Of a DNA stretch of 42,302 nucleotides, positions 18,376 to 27,072 are shown piece by piece. The stretch's first letter is position 1; each line of letters starts with the position of its first letter. A program made the translations under genes and the position numbers. The DNA is taken from NCBI GenBank assembly GCA_013813765.1, contig JACCRC010000378.1:1-42302 (forward strand). The letters are read 5' to 3'. The stretch comes from Deltaproteobacteria bacterium. Lineage in GTDB: Bacteria; Myxococcota_A; Polyangia; Haliangiales; Haliangiaceae. Below the pieces are notes generated by a model. It saw nothing but the letters and a program-made list of their open reading frames with translations. It was not told the origin of the DNA and searched no databases.

Positions 18376-18426
18376 GCCCGACGACGTGCGGCGGCTCCTG
18401 ATCGCCGGCCAATGAAAAACCCGCCG
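18376..18426. repeat. Flank repeat, copy 2 (degenerate end of a gene)
   Basis: This copy lies between the minus-strand lipoprotein gene and tRNA-Cys. On the plus strand it still spells LRPTTCGGS plus a stop, mirroring the PTTCGGS ending of the intact gene at 17744, but no gene of that family precedes it. It may be the tail of a lost relative or a duplicated terminator region. It continues into the tRNA terminator hairpin. Confidence 0.8.
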
Positions 18427-18439
18427 TTGCCGGCGGGTT
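18415..18439 (-). terminator. Intrinsic terminator of tRNA-Cys
   Basis: On the minus strand a perfect 9-bp stem AACCCGCCG/CGGCGGGTT with a 4-nt loop (GCAA) runs directly into TTT. It sits 6 bp after the tRNA, so it should end the tRNA transcript. Confidence 0.85.
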
Positions 18440-18445
18440 AGTTCG

Positions 18446-18517
18446 AGGAGCCACCCGGATTTGAACCGGGGAATGATGGTTTTGCAGACCATTGCCTTAC
18501 CACTTGGCGATGGCTCC
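18446..18517 (-). tRNA. tRNA-Cys (anticodon GCA)
   Basis: On the minus strand the sequence folds as a cloverleaf: acceptor GGAGCCA pairs with TGGCTCC, the anticodon stem-loop is TGGTCTGCAAAACCA with anticodon GCA, and the T-arm is CCCGGTTCAAATCCGGG. The D-loop contains AAGTGGTAAGGC. The discriminator base is T, and CCA is not encoded (CGA follows). The 72-nt length fits tRNA-Cys. An intrinsic terminator follows immediately. Confidence 0.96.
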
Positions 18518-18561
18518 AGGCGGCTGGCTTCATAGCACAAGTTTCCGGCCGTGGTCGACGA

Positions 18562-19428
18562 TCAGCGCGGCGGCATCGAGTAGTCCCGCTGCGGGAACGG
18601 GTCGGCGGTGTCGCGGCGGCCGAGCTCTCCGCGTGTCCAGACGGCGCCGCGCTCCGAGAAGATCGCGATGCCGACCACTCCGACGTTGCGATCGCCGGAG
18701 GTCTGCGCGGCGTACGACTCGGCGACCTTGCCGAACCGGAACGCGGCGACGGCGTCGTCGGAGGTCCGGAAGCCGTCGATCACGAGCACGCCGTGCGGAT
18801 CGACGAGGTACCCGCGGCGGTTCGGATCGGCGGGCTGACCGTCGATCACGTCGAGACCATCGACGGAGGCGACGACCTCGAAGCGCGCGCTGGTGGCGTT
18901 TCGCACGACGAGCCGATAGCGCTGGCCGTCCTCACCGACGACGAGCGACCGGCCGTTCGCCGCATAGCCGGGCAGGGTGCGGCCGTGTTGGTCGACGAGC
19001 GACACCGAGAGCGAGCCGTCTCCGGCGTAGACCTCGAGCGGTTGGGGATGCGTGCCGAGGTAGGCCGCGTGCGCGGAGGCGCCGTGCGCGTCGTTGTAGT
19101 GCAGCAGGACCTCGGCCCACGGCGAACCCGCGGAGCGCACGAACGGAGAGAACGAGATCGGGGCGGAGACGGCCTCGCCCCACGACGTGCCGAGGCCGGG
19201 GCGATCGGGCACGGGCTCGACGATCGAGCTGCCGCGATCGATCGCGGCGTGGCTGGGTGCGGGGTTGCTCGCGACGAAGTCACCGCCGCTGCTGGGCGCA
19301 CCGTGATAGCCGCCGGGGCTCCCCGACGTCGCCACCGTCGCTTGTCTTGAACCGCCCATCGCGCAAGCGCCGAGCAGCAGGCACACCGCGGCCATGGAGT
19401 GCGTGCGCACCCCGACATCGATCCTCAT
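18562..19428 (-). CDS. Lipoprotein of unknown function, downstream of the cytochrome locus
   Basis: The 288-residue product begins MRIDVGVRTHSMAAVCLLLGAC (lipobox Cys22). The ATG at 19428 has GAAAGGA 6 bp upstream, which decides it over the internal Met at 12. The mature part has a Ser/Pro/Gly-rich stretch, then beta-like segments (EVLLHYNDAHGASAHAAY, RYRLVVRNATSARFEVV, VDGLDVIDGQPADPNRRGYL) and an ending pattern YAAQTSGDRNVGVVGIAIFS that I have the impression recurs in other exported proteins of unknown function. It starts 104 bp after the cytochrome stop, so it may be in the same transcript or have its own promoter. Confidence 0.78.
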   Translation of the reverse strand: MRIDVGVRTHSMAAVCLLLGACAMGGSRQATVATSGSPGGYHGAPSSGGDFVASNPAPSHAAIDRGSSIVEPVPDRPGLGTSWGEAVSAPISFSPFVRSAGSPWAEVLLHYNDAHGASAHAAYLGTHPQPLEVYAGDGSLSVSLVDQHGRTLPGYAANGRSLVVGEDGQRYRLVVRNATSARFEVVASVDGLDVIDGQPADPNRRGYLVDPHGVLVIDGFRTSDDAVAAFRFGKVAESYAAQTSGDRNVGVVGIAIFSERGAVWTRGELGRRDTADPFPQRDYSMPPR

Positions 19429-19532
19429 GACGAATCCTTTCGTGTGGTCGGTCAGCGGCCCCAGGTGGAGGGCGCGACGTCGTCGTGCTCTTTCAACGCG
19501 GGCGCGGGTGACGCCTTACACGCGTCGCTGGC

Positions 19533-20993
19533 TCACGGCTTCACGCCAGGATGGCAGCGCAGACATGTCGTTCCCGTGAGCTTGAACGCGGTGCCGCCGT
19601 CGTGACAGGGCTGGCAGGTCGCCTTCTTCGGCGTCGCGAGCTGGATCACCGTGTTGCCGTGGAGGTCGGTGTGGCAGGTCGTGCACTCGCCGGGGTGCGG
19701 ACCATGGTCGAACTTCGCGCGCACCGACCACGCCTGCGTGGTGCGGATGGAGTTTCGCTTTGCGGCGAGGCCGAGCTCGTGGCAGCTCTCGCACGCGGTG
19801 AGCTCCGGCGTGGGTCCGCCCTTCACCGCATGACACGCGGTGCCGGTGCACGATCGGTGACCGCGCGGCGGGCGCAGCTGCGTGGTCGTCGTCGTCAGCG
19901 AGTGGCACGTCGCGCACGCCGCGTGGTGCTTGTCGTGCGACAGCGTCGCGCCGAACTCGGTGCGCTCCGGCGGCGGACGATCCGCGGTGAGCTTGCGCCA
20001 CGGCTCGGTCGCGTTGTGGCACGCGCCGCAGATCTGCTTCGGCTCGTTCGGGTCGATCGGCGTCAGCTCGCGGTCCTTCGGGCGTCGCCGCTCGGCGAAG
20101 CGCTCCTCGTGACAGGGCAAGCATGCGGTGTGGCCCGCGACGAGCACCTCGCCGGTCGTGCCGAGCGGATGGCACGACGCGCACGGGAGGTTGATGTCCT
20201 TGTGCGTGACCGAGTGCGAGTAACGCTCCGTCGGGCGCTCGACATCGAACTTCCCGACGGGCGCACTCGTGTGGCACTTCGTGCACGCGACGTTCACCGA
20301 GAACGTGGGCTTGCCGTCGTGACAGCCGGCGATCCCGCACGACTTCATCTGCGGTCGCGGCAGGATGCTGTCGTCGGTCTCGCGTAGCCCCGTGTGGCAG
20401 GTCGTGCACTGCGCGCCCGCACCGCCGCGCGCGGCGTGCTTCGGGTGCGAGAAGTCGGAGGTGACCGTGTCGATCGGCGCGACCATTCGCGGCGGCAGCG
20501 GGTTTCCGCTACCGGGCGTGTGGCAGGCGGTGCACTTCGACATGATCGGCGCCTTGGCTCCGTCGTGGCAGCCGAGACAGCGCTTGTGCGGCGCGGCCTT
20601 GCCGGGCACGAAGTGACAGCTCGAGCACGCGACCTCCTTGTGTCCCTTGTGCGGCATCGCGAGCGCGAAGTCGGTCGGCAGGTACGGCGGGAACAGCGCC
20701 TTCGGCGAGCCATCCGCGTGGCAGTTGCCGCACAGCCGCTGCTGATCCGCGCTGATGGCGGGCTTCACGCCCTTCACCGGCTTCGGTGGCGGCGCACCGT
20801 GGCACGCACCGAAACACGAGGCGTGATCGGGTCTACCGACGAGCGCGCCGTTCTTCATCGCGTGGCACGCCGAGCATGCGATCGACTCCTTGCCGGCGAC
20901 CGAGATGTCGCGCTCGTGCAGGTTGTGATCGAAGTCGGCGCGCGCGAGCGTTGCGAGCATCGCGATCACGCCGACGATGACCCACGCGCGCAC
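19533..20993 (-). CDS. Exported multiheme c-type cytochrome, 18 heme-binding motifs (MtrA-like periplasmic component)
   Basis: The 486-residue product starts at GTG with a clear signal peptide (MRAWVIVGVIAMLATLARA, cleavage before DFDH). I count 15 CxxCH motifs (for example CSACH, CGNCH, CTTCH, CLRCH), one Cx3CH (CFGACH) and two Cx4CH (CGIAGCH, CTGTACH), together up to 18 hemes, with many spare His as distal ligands. No lipobox and no membrane helix means a periplasmic wire. It shares one base (TAGTG) with the porin gene stop, so the two are translated together. The Shewanella MtrA counterpart carries 10 hemes; this one is larger. Confidence 0.93.
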   Translation of the reverse strand: MRAWVIVGVIAMLATLARADFDHNLHERDISVAGKESIACSACHAMKNGALVGRPDHASCFGACHGAPPPKPVKGVKPAISADQQRLCGNCHADGSPKALFPPYLPTDFALAMPHKGHKEVACSSCHFVPGKAAPHKRCLGCHDGAKAPIMSKCTACHTPGSGNPLPPRMVAPIDTVTSDFSHPKHAARGGAGAQCTTCHTGLRETDDSILPRPQMKSCGIAGCHDGKPTFSVNVACTKCHTSAPVGKFDVERPTERYSHSVTHKDINLPCASCHPLGTTGEVLVAGHTACLPCHEERFAERRRPKDRELTPIDPNEPKQICGACHNATEPWRKLTADRPPPERTEFGATLSHDKHHAACATCHSLTTTTTQLRPPRGHRSCTGTACHAVKGGPTPELTACESCHELGLAAKRNSIRTTQAWSVRAKFDHGPHPGECTTCHTDLHGNTVIQLATPKKATCQPCHDGGTAFKLTGTTCLRCHPGVKP

Positions 20994-22717
20994 TAGTACA
21001 CCCCGGTGAGCATCAGCCGCAGGCTGCGATATCCCGTGATCTCCGGCGCGAGCTCCAGCGCGCTCGACACGTCGTACGCCGCGGAGATGCGCACGCGATC
21101 ACCGACCCAGGCGTCGAGCGTGAACCGGCCGCCGAAGCGGAGATCGCTCTCGGGGATGAGCAGCGTCGGATCCGTGTAGAGCGGCGCGTAGCGCGTGCGG
21201 CGGCCGTAGAACTCGACGAGCGACGAGAATTTTCGGGCGCCGAGGGACATCCGCAGCGAGCCGCCGAGCTCGGTGAAGCCCTCCTCGCCGCGCGATTCGG
21301 TGCGCGGCAACTGTTGCGGGACGTCCTTCTGATCGAAGATCGGAAACTCGTCCTCGGGCAGCGGGTGGCTCGTCTGCCGCGATAGCAGGCTGAGACCCAT
21401 CGCGAGCGTGCGGCGCAGCCGGATTTCGACCGCACCGCCGAGCTCGAGGTACGGCGCGGCGAACGAGTTCTTGATCTCGCGCGTGCCCGACGCATCGGTG
21501 ACGCGCTTGCTGCCCTCGGTCGCGAATGCGCCGCGGATCAGAAGATCGACGTTCTCGGCGATCAGCGTTCCGGCGCGCGCCGAGCCGATGAACTGCGGTA
21601 CGACCGGGCCGAGATCGAGGTAGCGCTTCGCGGCCGTCGGATCCGCGTCCGGAATGTGGACCGCGGGATCCCACTGCCAGTCGTTCATCGTGTGGTGCGT
21701 GAGCTCGAACACCACGTTCGTGACCTGCTTGTAGCGGGCGCGGACCTCGAGCTTCTGACTCGCCGCCTTGCGATCGAGCGCGCGGAACTGACCGATCACC
21801 GCGACGTCACGCCGCGGACGCCAGTCGCCCTGCAGCATCGTGCTCTCGCTCTGCGGCTGGTACGAGCTAGCGCTGATCCGCGACGCGCCCATCGACAGCG
21901 CTTCCGCCTGGAGCGCGAGCGGGATCGGCGTCTTGAGGCCGCGCAGATCGACGCGCAGCGATGCACCCGCGACCGCAGGACGCTGGTCCGATTGATCGCG
22001 CGTGTAGTCGGAGTGACGGTAGCCCGCGTAGCCCGACGCGGTGACGATCTTGCCGTCATAGGCGATCAGGCCGCCGTCGAGGTGGATGATCCACGGTCCG
22101 TAAACGTGCTGCCCGCCGGCGCGCAGCCGCACCTTCGAGAGGCTCCAGCGCGGCGGCAGGAAGTCGCGCAGCTCGGCCCAGCCGTACCGGATATCGACGC
22201 CGCTGCGCTCGAACCACGTCGCGATCGGAGGCGGCACCGCCACGGTCTGCCCCGGTGCCGGCGAGTACTCGAGGCGCCGCGCCGCCTGGAACCGCACGGC
22301 GAAGTAGCTCGACAGGCTCGCGAGGCCGAGACTGCGCGTCGAGCCATACACGTCGGCGAAGCCATACGAGCGCAGCTTCGCGTAGTCCTGTCCGACGACG
22401 GGCGCCCGCGCGCCGAGCGAGCTGCGGCCGCTCGGGTTCGCCGATTCGACCTGGTATCCGACGCCGATCTCGAATGAAACTCGATCCCGCAGATCGCGAA
22501 GCGCCACGGTCTGCTCGAGCGCCGGCTCCGCACGCGCGAGCGGTGGTGGCGCGGCGGGCATCGGCGTCGGTGTGCGCGCGCTCGGCGAGGTCTGCGCGAC
22601 GGTGCGCGGCCGCATCTTGAGGTGCCGAGGCGGTGGCTCGTGCGTGAGCACGAGGCGCGGATCCGCCGCTGCGGTGCTCGCGAGCACGAGCACGACGACG
22701 GGGGCGCGCCTCACCAT
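20993..22717 (-). CDS. Outer-membrane beta-barrel porin of a porin-cytochrome complex (MtrB/Omb-like)
   Basis: The 574-residue protein has a signal peptide (MVRRAPVVVLVLASTAAA) and then alternating-pattern strands throughout (RDRVSFEIGVGYQVES, WIIHLDGGLIAYDGK, SFAAPYLELGGAVEIRLRR), ending SLRLMLTGVY with the C-terminal aromatic typical of outer-membrane barrels. I saw no cysteine in the mature chain and no CxxCH. It lies between two multiheme cytochrome genes and overlaps both (7 bp with the lipoprotein cytochrome, 1 bp with the periplasmic one). By analogy with MtrCAB and Geobacter Pcc loci it should be the sheath that lets cytochromes pass electrons through the outer membrane. Sequence similarity to MtrB is not established here; context carries the call. 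Confidence 0.8.
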   Translation of the reverse strand: MVRRAPVVVLVLASTAAADPRLVLTHEPPPRHLKMRPRTVAQTSPSARTPTPMPAAPPPLARAEPALEQTVALRDLRDRVSFEIGVGYQVESANPSGRSSLGARAPVVGQDYAKLRSYGFADVYGSTRSLGLASLSSYFAVRFQAARRLEYSPAPGQTVAVPPPIATWFERSGVDIRYGWAELRDFLPPRWSLSKVRLRAGGQHVYGPWIIHLDGGLIAYDGKIVTASGYAGYRHSDYTRDQSDQRPAVAGASLRVDLRGLKTPIPLALQAEALSMGASRISASSYQPQSESTMLQGDWRPRRDVAVIGQFRALDRKAASQKLEVRARYKQVTNVVFELTHHTMNDWQWDPAVHIPDADPTAAKRYLDLGPVVPQFIGSARAGTLIAENVDLLIRGAFATEGSKRVTDASGTREIKNSFAAPYLELGGAVEIRLRRTLAMGLSLLSRQTSHPLPEDEFPIFDQKDVPQQLPRTESRGEEGFTELGGSLRMSLGARKFSSLVEFYGRRTRYAPLYTDPTLLIPESDLRFGGRFTLDAWVGDRVRISAAYDVSSALELAPEITGYRSLRLMLTGVY

Positions 22718-23943
22718 TTTCTCCGCGGCGTGATCGCAGCCTGGTGGCACTGGATGCAGAAGTTATCGCCGTGACAGGTCGTGCAGGCACGCACGTTGAT
22801 CCGCGCGAGTCGCCCGTGATCCGCAACGAACGAGTCGACGCGTCCGTGCGAGCGGGGCCGCTGCTGATGGCATGCGGTGCAGAACTCGACGACGTGACAG
22901 CGCGCGCAGCGCTCTCGGTTTGCCGCGGACTCGGGCCCGTGATCGAGCTCGCGCCAGGTGATGCGGTGATCCGCGGGCTGCATCGTCTGATGGCACTCGT
23001 CGCACGCCTGGCGCGGGTTGCCCGACATCCGCGTGTGACAGGTCGCGCAGCGCGTGGCGTCCCGCTCGGCAACCTCGGTGTGATCGCGGCGGAACGCGAG
23101 CGTGTGATCGAGCGGGCGCTCCGTCGCCGGCAGGTGGTTGCGCGGAGCCAGCGCGGTGAGCGTGCTCGTGCGCGCTGCGTGACACGTCTCGCACTGCCGC
23201 ATGCGGTTCTCGGGTGGTGTGCGGTCGCTGTCGTCGTGGCAGGTCACGCAGCTCTCGACGCGAGGTGCAGGGTGGCTCGCGTAGGTGTCCGCCTGCGAGG
23301 TCCGCCCGTGACAGCTCTCGCAGCGGATGACGCGGTTCTTGCGGTCGGTCTTGTGACGATCGTGCTCGAAGTGGAGGTCGTCGCGGATCAGCCGAGCCCT
23401 CGTGCGCTCGTGGGCGCCCTGCTGATGACATCCGCCGCAGTCATCCATCTTCGGCGCCTTCGGCAGCCCGACCTCGGCGGCGTGGCACCGCGCGCACACC
23501 GCGTGATCGGGCCGCGCCAATTGACCGTCGCGGACGTGGCAGTCCGCGCAGCCAACGTGGAAGCCGACGCGGCCCTCCATGCGCCCGACGTCGAGGTGCT
23601 TCTTGTGCGAGAACCGCGAGGGCTGGGTCTGCCACGCATCGTCGATCGGGTAGGGCTTCAGCGGCGCCTGCAGCGGCTGCGCGGTCACCTTCGTGTGGCA
23701 CACCTGGCAGAACTGCCCCGGAGGTCCGAGGAACTCTTTCTTGTGGCAGGCCCCGTCATCGCACGGCCTGTGGTCATCGGTGCCGGGACGCTCCGATGTC
23801 CGGTGGCAGCTCGTGCACGCGACCTGCGCGTGCTGCTCGTGCGACAGCCGCGTCGGATCCACGGGCGGCAGCGGCGCGTCGAGGACCCGCGTCGGCGAGC
23901 ACGAGGCGACGAACACCCACGCGATCAGAAGCTGCGCTCGCAT
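22711..23943 (-). CDS. Multiheme c-type cytochrome lipoprotein, 15 heme-binding motifs
   Basis: The 410-residue product begins MRAQLLIAWVFVASCSPTR, a lipoprotein signal with Cys15. It has 14 CxxCH motifs (CTSCH, CQVCH, CADCH, CGGCH, CESCH, CTACH, CIQCH and others) and one Cx4CH (CDDGACH), a possible 15 hemes, and many HK(K)H or DHG motifs that could supply distal His. As a lipid-anchored cytochrome it is the natural outer- or inner-leaflet partner of the porin, analogous in role to MtrC or to an outer-membrane Pcc cytochrome. The gene starts 16 bp after the methyltransferase stop and its stop overlaps the porin start. Which side of the membrane it faces cannot be read from sequence. Confidence 0.93.
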   Translation of the reverse strand: MRAQLLIAWVFVASCSPTRVLDAPLPPVDPTRLSHEQHAQVACTSCHRTSERPGTDDHRPCDDGACHKKEFLGPPGQFCQVCHTKVTAQPLQAPLKPYPIDDAWQTQPSRFSHKKHLDVGRMEGRVGFHVGCADCHVRDGQLARPDHAVCARCHAAEVGLPKAPKMDDCGGCHQQGAHERTRARLIRDDLHFEHDRHKTDRKNRVIRCESCHGRTSQADTYASHPAPRVESCVTCHDDSDRTPPENRMRQCETCHAARTSTLTALAPRNHLPATERPLDHTLAFRRDHTEVAERDATRCATCHTRMSGNPRQACDECHQTMQPADHRITWRELDHGPESAANRERCARCHVVEFCTACHQQRPRSHGRVDSFVADHGRLARINVRACTTCHGDNFCIQCHQAAITPRRKW

Positions 23944-23959
23944 CTCCCGCGCGCCGACG

Positions 23960-24919
23960 CTAACACGCGCCGGAGTCGAGCGGCACCAGCCGGCCGGCCA
24001 GTGCGTCCTCGCGATCCTGCGAATCCAGGTGCGGCCGTGCCGGCGTGAGCGCGCGCTGCGCCACGATCCGCAGTGCCGGCGCATCGGGCACCCACCAGGT
24101 CACCGCATAGCCGCGCTCTCCGGGGGGTGTGTAGACGACCGTGACGACCTGCCCGGCGAGATCCGACGGCACCGCGTCGAGCGTGGTGTGCGTGATGATC
24201 TCGCCGCCTGGCGCCGTGCTCGCGCGTGCGGCCGGCCACATCCGCGCGAAGAACGCGTGGTCGGTGCGTCGCCAGATCGATGCGTCGGGATCGCCGGGAA
24301 TCGGCGCATTGCACGTGACGAGCGCCGCCGGCGGGTGAGAATCTCCGATGTCGGCCTCGGCGATCGAGAGGTGCCGGCAGTGCGTGAGCGCCGCGCCGAT
24401 CTGTGCGAGACGCACGGCGCGCGCGTTGAGGTCGACGCCGCGGATCTCTGCCGCGAGCTCGGGCCGTGCGAGCGGGGCAAACGCCGACCCGCACGCGAGA
24501 TCGATCCAGCGCGCGCGGCGGCCGGGCCCGATCGCCGAGGCGAGGTGGTAGCTCGAGTCGTCGGGCCAGCACACGTGGTCTTCGCTGTCGGGTGCGTCGG
24601 CGCGGTCGCAGACCAGGAGCGAATTACCGAGCGGAACGACCGCGACGTTCGCACGGACGAGGTGCTGCTTGCGCTCGACGAGCCCCGCAGCGAGTAGATC
24701 GTCGAGTGGCTCGAGCATGCGCAGCGAATCGGCGGGGAGCTCGGCGCCCGCGACGAACAGCGCCAGCGGCGCGGCGGCGGGCACCGGCGGGCGAGCGGAC
24801 AGCCCCGAGAGTCGCTGGCGCAACAGGGACAGGCGGTGCGTGCCGCTCCATGCGAGCAGTGCGCCCTCGGTGAGCCCCGCGCGACGCAGCCGCGCGCCGA
24901 CCTCCGCGAGGGCGCTCAC
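23960..24919 (-). CDS. SAM-dependent methyltransferase, HemK/small-domain type
   Basis: The 319-residue protein begins at a GTG whose GTGA overlaps the TPR-lipoprotein stop by 4 bp. Residues 1-130 look like an N-terminal recognition domain; the Rossmann domain begins at motif I WIDLACGSAFAPLA (138-151). The acidic GVDLNARAV loop (D163) follows, and motif IV is TCNAPIPG (N204), a variant of the NPPY motif of N5-glutamine and N6-adenine methyltransferases. The substrate is unknown; RNA or protein modification is possible. It sits between a lipoprotein and the cytochrome genes, where a methyltransferase has no obvious role. Confidence 0.8.
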   Translation of the reverse strand: MSALAEVGARLRRAGLTEGALLAWSGTHRLSLLRQRLSGLSARPPVPAAAPLALFVAGAELPADSLRMLEPLDDLLAAGLVERKQHLVRANVAVVPLGNSLLVCDRADAPDSEDHVCWPDDSSYHLASAIGPGRRARWIDLACGSAFAPLARPELAAEIRGVDLNARAVRLAQIGAALTHCRHLSIAEADIGDSHPPAALVTCNAPIPGDPDASIWRRTDHAFFARMWPAARASTAPGGEIITHTTLDAVPSDLAGQVVTVVYTPPGERGYAVTWWVPDAPALRIVAQRALTPARPHLDSQDREDALAGRLVPLDSGAC

Positions 24920-27030
24920 GGGATCGACGCCAGGTACCGCCGTGCGAGGTCGTACTCGGCATCGAGCACGACGTGCGCCGAGAGCACCTGCGCGAACAGC
25001 TTCTTCTTCGCCGCCGGGCTGGCGGCGCCCGGATCGAGCTCGAGCGTCGCGGTGTAGAACGCGAGCTCCGCCTGGCGCGGGCCGGTCGTCGCGGACGCGC
25101 GCAGCGTCGCGAAGGGCACGCGCCCGGTCGCGGCGCGCGCGAGGAGCTCGTACCAGGTGTCGCCCTGGCGACTCTCGAGGTACTCGGCGGCCAGGCGATC
25201 GAGCGGCTCGCCGAGGCGCTTCGCTTCGCCGGCGATCCACAGGGACATGTAGACCTTGTAGAAGTCCGAGAGGTTCGCGCCGAGCGCTCGATGATACGCG
25301 TCGAGCGCGTCGCGATACAGATCGGCCTCGATCAGAAACGCGACGGCGCTCGCAGAGATGTCGGGGGTGTCCGTATCGACATCGACGGCACGCATCACGA
25401 GATCGATCGCGGCACCCTTGTCGCCCATCCAGAACATCGCGCGTCCGCTGTCGAGCAGGCGCTCGGCCGCGATCGTGCGGGGCAGGTCCTTGGTCTCGCC
25501 GAGCGACGCCCACGAGCGCATCGAATCGAGGTAACGCGCAGTCGCCTCCTTGGTCTTGCCGAGGCCGCGCAGCGCATCGCCTTCGATCCGCTCGAGCTTC
25601 GCGCGCCGGTAACGATCGCCACTCGACGCATCGCCGAGCATCGACAGCCCCGTCGTCGCCCACTCGCGCGCGGACGCGTAGCGTTCGATCTGGACGTCGA
25701 TCGTCGTCAGCGTCTCGTACGCGTCGATCGATGGCGCGCGCTCGAGCGAGGCGACGAGGGCGTGCTTCGCATCATCGATCAGCCCCTGGCTCGCGAGACC
25801 CCGGCCGAGCGCGGACTCCGCGATCGCGGCGGTCTGCTGCCACACGGTGTGCGGGTGCGCCTTCGCCGACTTGCTCGTGAACTCGAGGACGCCGCGCCAC
25901 GCCGTCTTCGCGGCGTGCGGGCGACCGCCGCCGGCCAGCCGGCCGATACGCTCGCCGTAGAGCTTGCCGAGGCGCAGCGCCGCGGCGGTGTCGACCTCCG
26001 GGGAGCCGCGCAGTGCCATCTCGTAGAGCTGGATCGCCTGATCGATACGGCCGAGCGTCCGTGCATCGGCAGCGGCGGCGGCGGCGAGCGACGGATCGCC
26101 GGGAAACTTCGCGAGACCTGCGAGACAGGTCGCGAGTGCAGCGGCGGCATCCGGCGCGTGCTCGTCGGTGCGGATCACGTCGGCGAGCTCGAGGTACGCG
26201 TCGACGGTCGCGTGGTTGTGGAGGATCTCGGCACGCGTGGACAGCTCGCGGTCCGAGCCGAGGCCCTTGACCTTCTGGATCGCGACGTGGATCTCGACGA
26301 CCCGGCCGGCGCGCGCGAGCACGTTCGCGATCCGCCGCGACGTCGTGAGGATATCGTGGTGCGCGCGGACGAGCTGGAGCGTCGCGCCCTGCTTGTCGAT
26401 CAGCATCGCGATGCCGCGCTGGCGCTCGATCAGCATCGTGACGTAGCGATCGACAAGCCACGGCAGCGGCAGCGCGAGCGCCGTGGGCTGCAGCAGAAGC
26501 AGCGGCTGCGCGCGCGTCGCGTTCGCGCCGTTGTCGGAGATCGCGAGCTCGTCCGCGAACGCGAGGATCTCGTCGATCTCGGCGATCCGCGCCGCTCGCT
26601 GCGCGGGCTCCACCTCCGCGAGGAGCACGAGCGTCTGGATCGCGGGCTCGAGAGCGCCTGACTTCGCGAACACGCCGCGCAATCGCTCGAGCATCCGTAC
26701 GTGATCGACGAGACCCTTGCCGATCGCCGCCGGGTCGGCGTGCCACATCCACGTGAGCTGGTCGAGGAGCAACGCGGCTGCGAACGGCCTTTCTTCCACG
26801 ATCGCATCGGTGATCCGCTTCGCGACCGCCGCCGCGACCTCACCGCGCATCCGCTCGCGGTCCGGACCCGGCGGCACGACCCACAGCTGATCGATCGCCT
26901 GATCTCGGTCGGCATCGTCGCGCAGCGCGACGGGTGCATCGGGCCAGCGCGCTTGCATCTTCGTCGACGACCCGCACCCGGCGAGCAGTGCGGCCACCAT
27001 GGCGATGCGGACGACGAGCACGGAGAACAA
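24916..27030 (-). CDS. TPR-rich lipoprotein
   Basis: The 704-residue product begins [22 protein letters not shown] (lipobox Cys19). The rest is alpha-helical tetratricopeptide-like repeats, for example [38 protein letters not shown] and [19 protein letters not shown]. Such repeats scaffold protein-protein contacts in the periplasm or under the outer membrane. It is the first gene of the run leading to the cytochromes, with GTGA coupling to the methyltransferase gene, so an assembly role for the conduit is possible but inferred from position alone. It diverges from the aspartate-kinase gene across 42 bp that must hold both promoters. Confidence 0.82.
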   Translation of the reverse strand: MFSVLVVRIAMVAALLAGCGSSTKMQARWPDAPVALRDDADRDQAIDQLWVVPPGPDRERMRGEVAAAVAKRITDAIVEERPFAAALLLDQLTWMWHADPAAIGKGLVDHVRMLERLRGVFAKSGALEPAIQTLVLLAEVEPAQRAARIAEIDEILAFADELAISDNGANATRAQPLLLLQPTALALPLPWLVDRYVTMLIERQRGIAMLIDKQGATLQLVRAHHDILTTSRRIANVLARAGRVVEIHVAIQKVKGLGSDRELSTRAEILHNHATVDAYLELADVIRTDEHAPDAAAALATCLAGLAKFPGDPSLAAAAAADARTLGRIDQAIQLYEMALRGSPEVDTAAALRLGKLYGERIGRLAGGGRPHAAKTAWRGVLEFTSKSAKAHPHTVWQQTAAIAESALGRGLASQGLIDDAKHALVASLERAPSIDAYETLTTIDVQIERYASAREWATTGLSMLGDASSGDRYRRAKLERIEGDALRGLGKTKEATARYLDSMRSWASLGETKDLPRTIAAERLLDSGRAMFWMGDKGAAIDLVMRAVDVDTDTPDISASAVAFLIEADLYRDALDAYHRALGANLSDFYKVYMSLWIAGEAKRLGEPLDRLAAEYLESRQGDTWYELLARAATGRVPFATLRASATTGPRQAELAFYTATLELDPGAASPAAKKKLFAQVLSAHVVLDAEYDLARRYLASIP

Positions 27031-27072
27031 GGTAGCATCGCTCGGGCGTTACGTTCGGTGTATGGTGCAGCC

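Noticed and set aside
22744..24048. A plus-strand open frame of about 434 codons antisense to the lipoprotein cytochrome
   Set aside because: It is rich in Arg, Ala and Val from the reverse of CxxCH codons and has no motif; the heme motifs on the other strand settle it.
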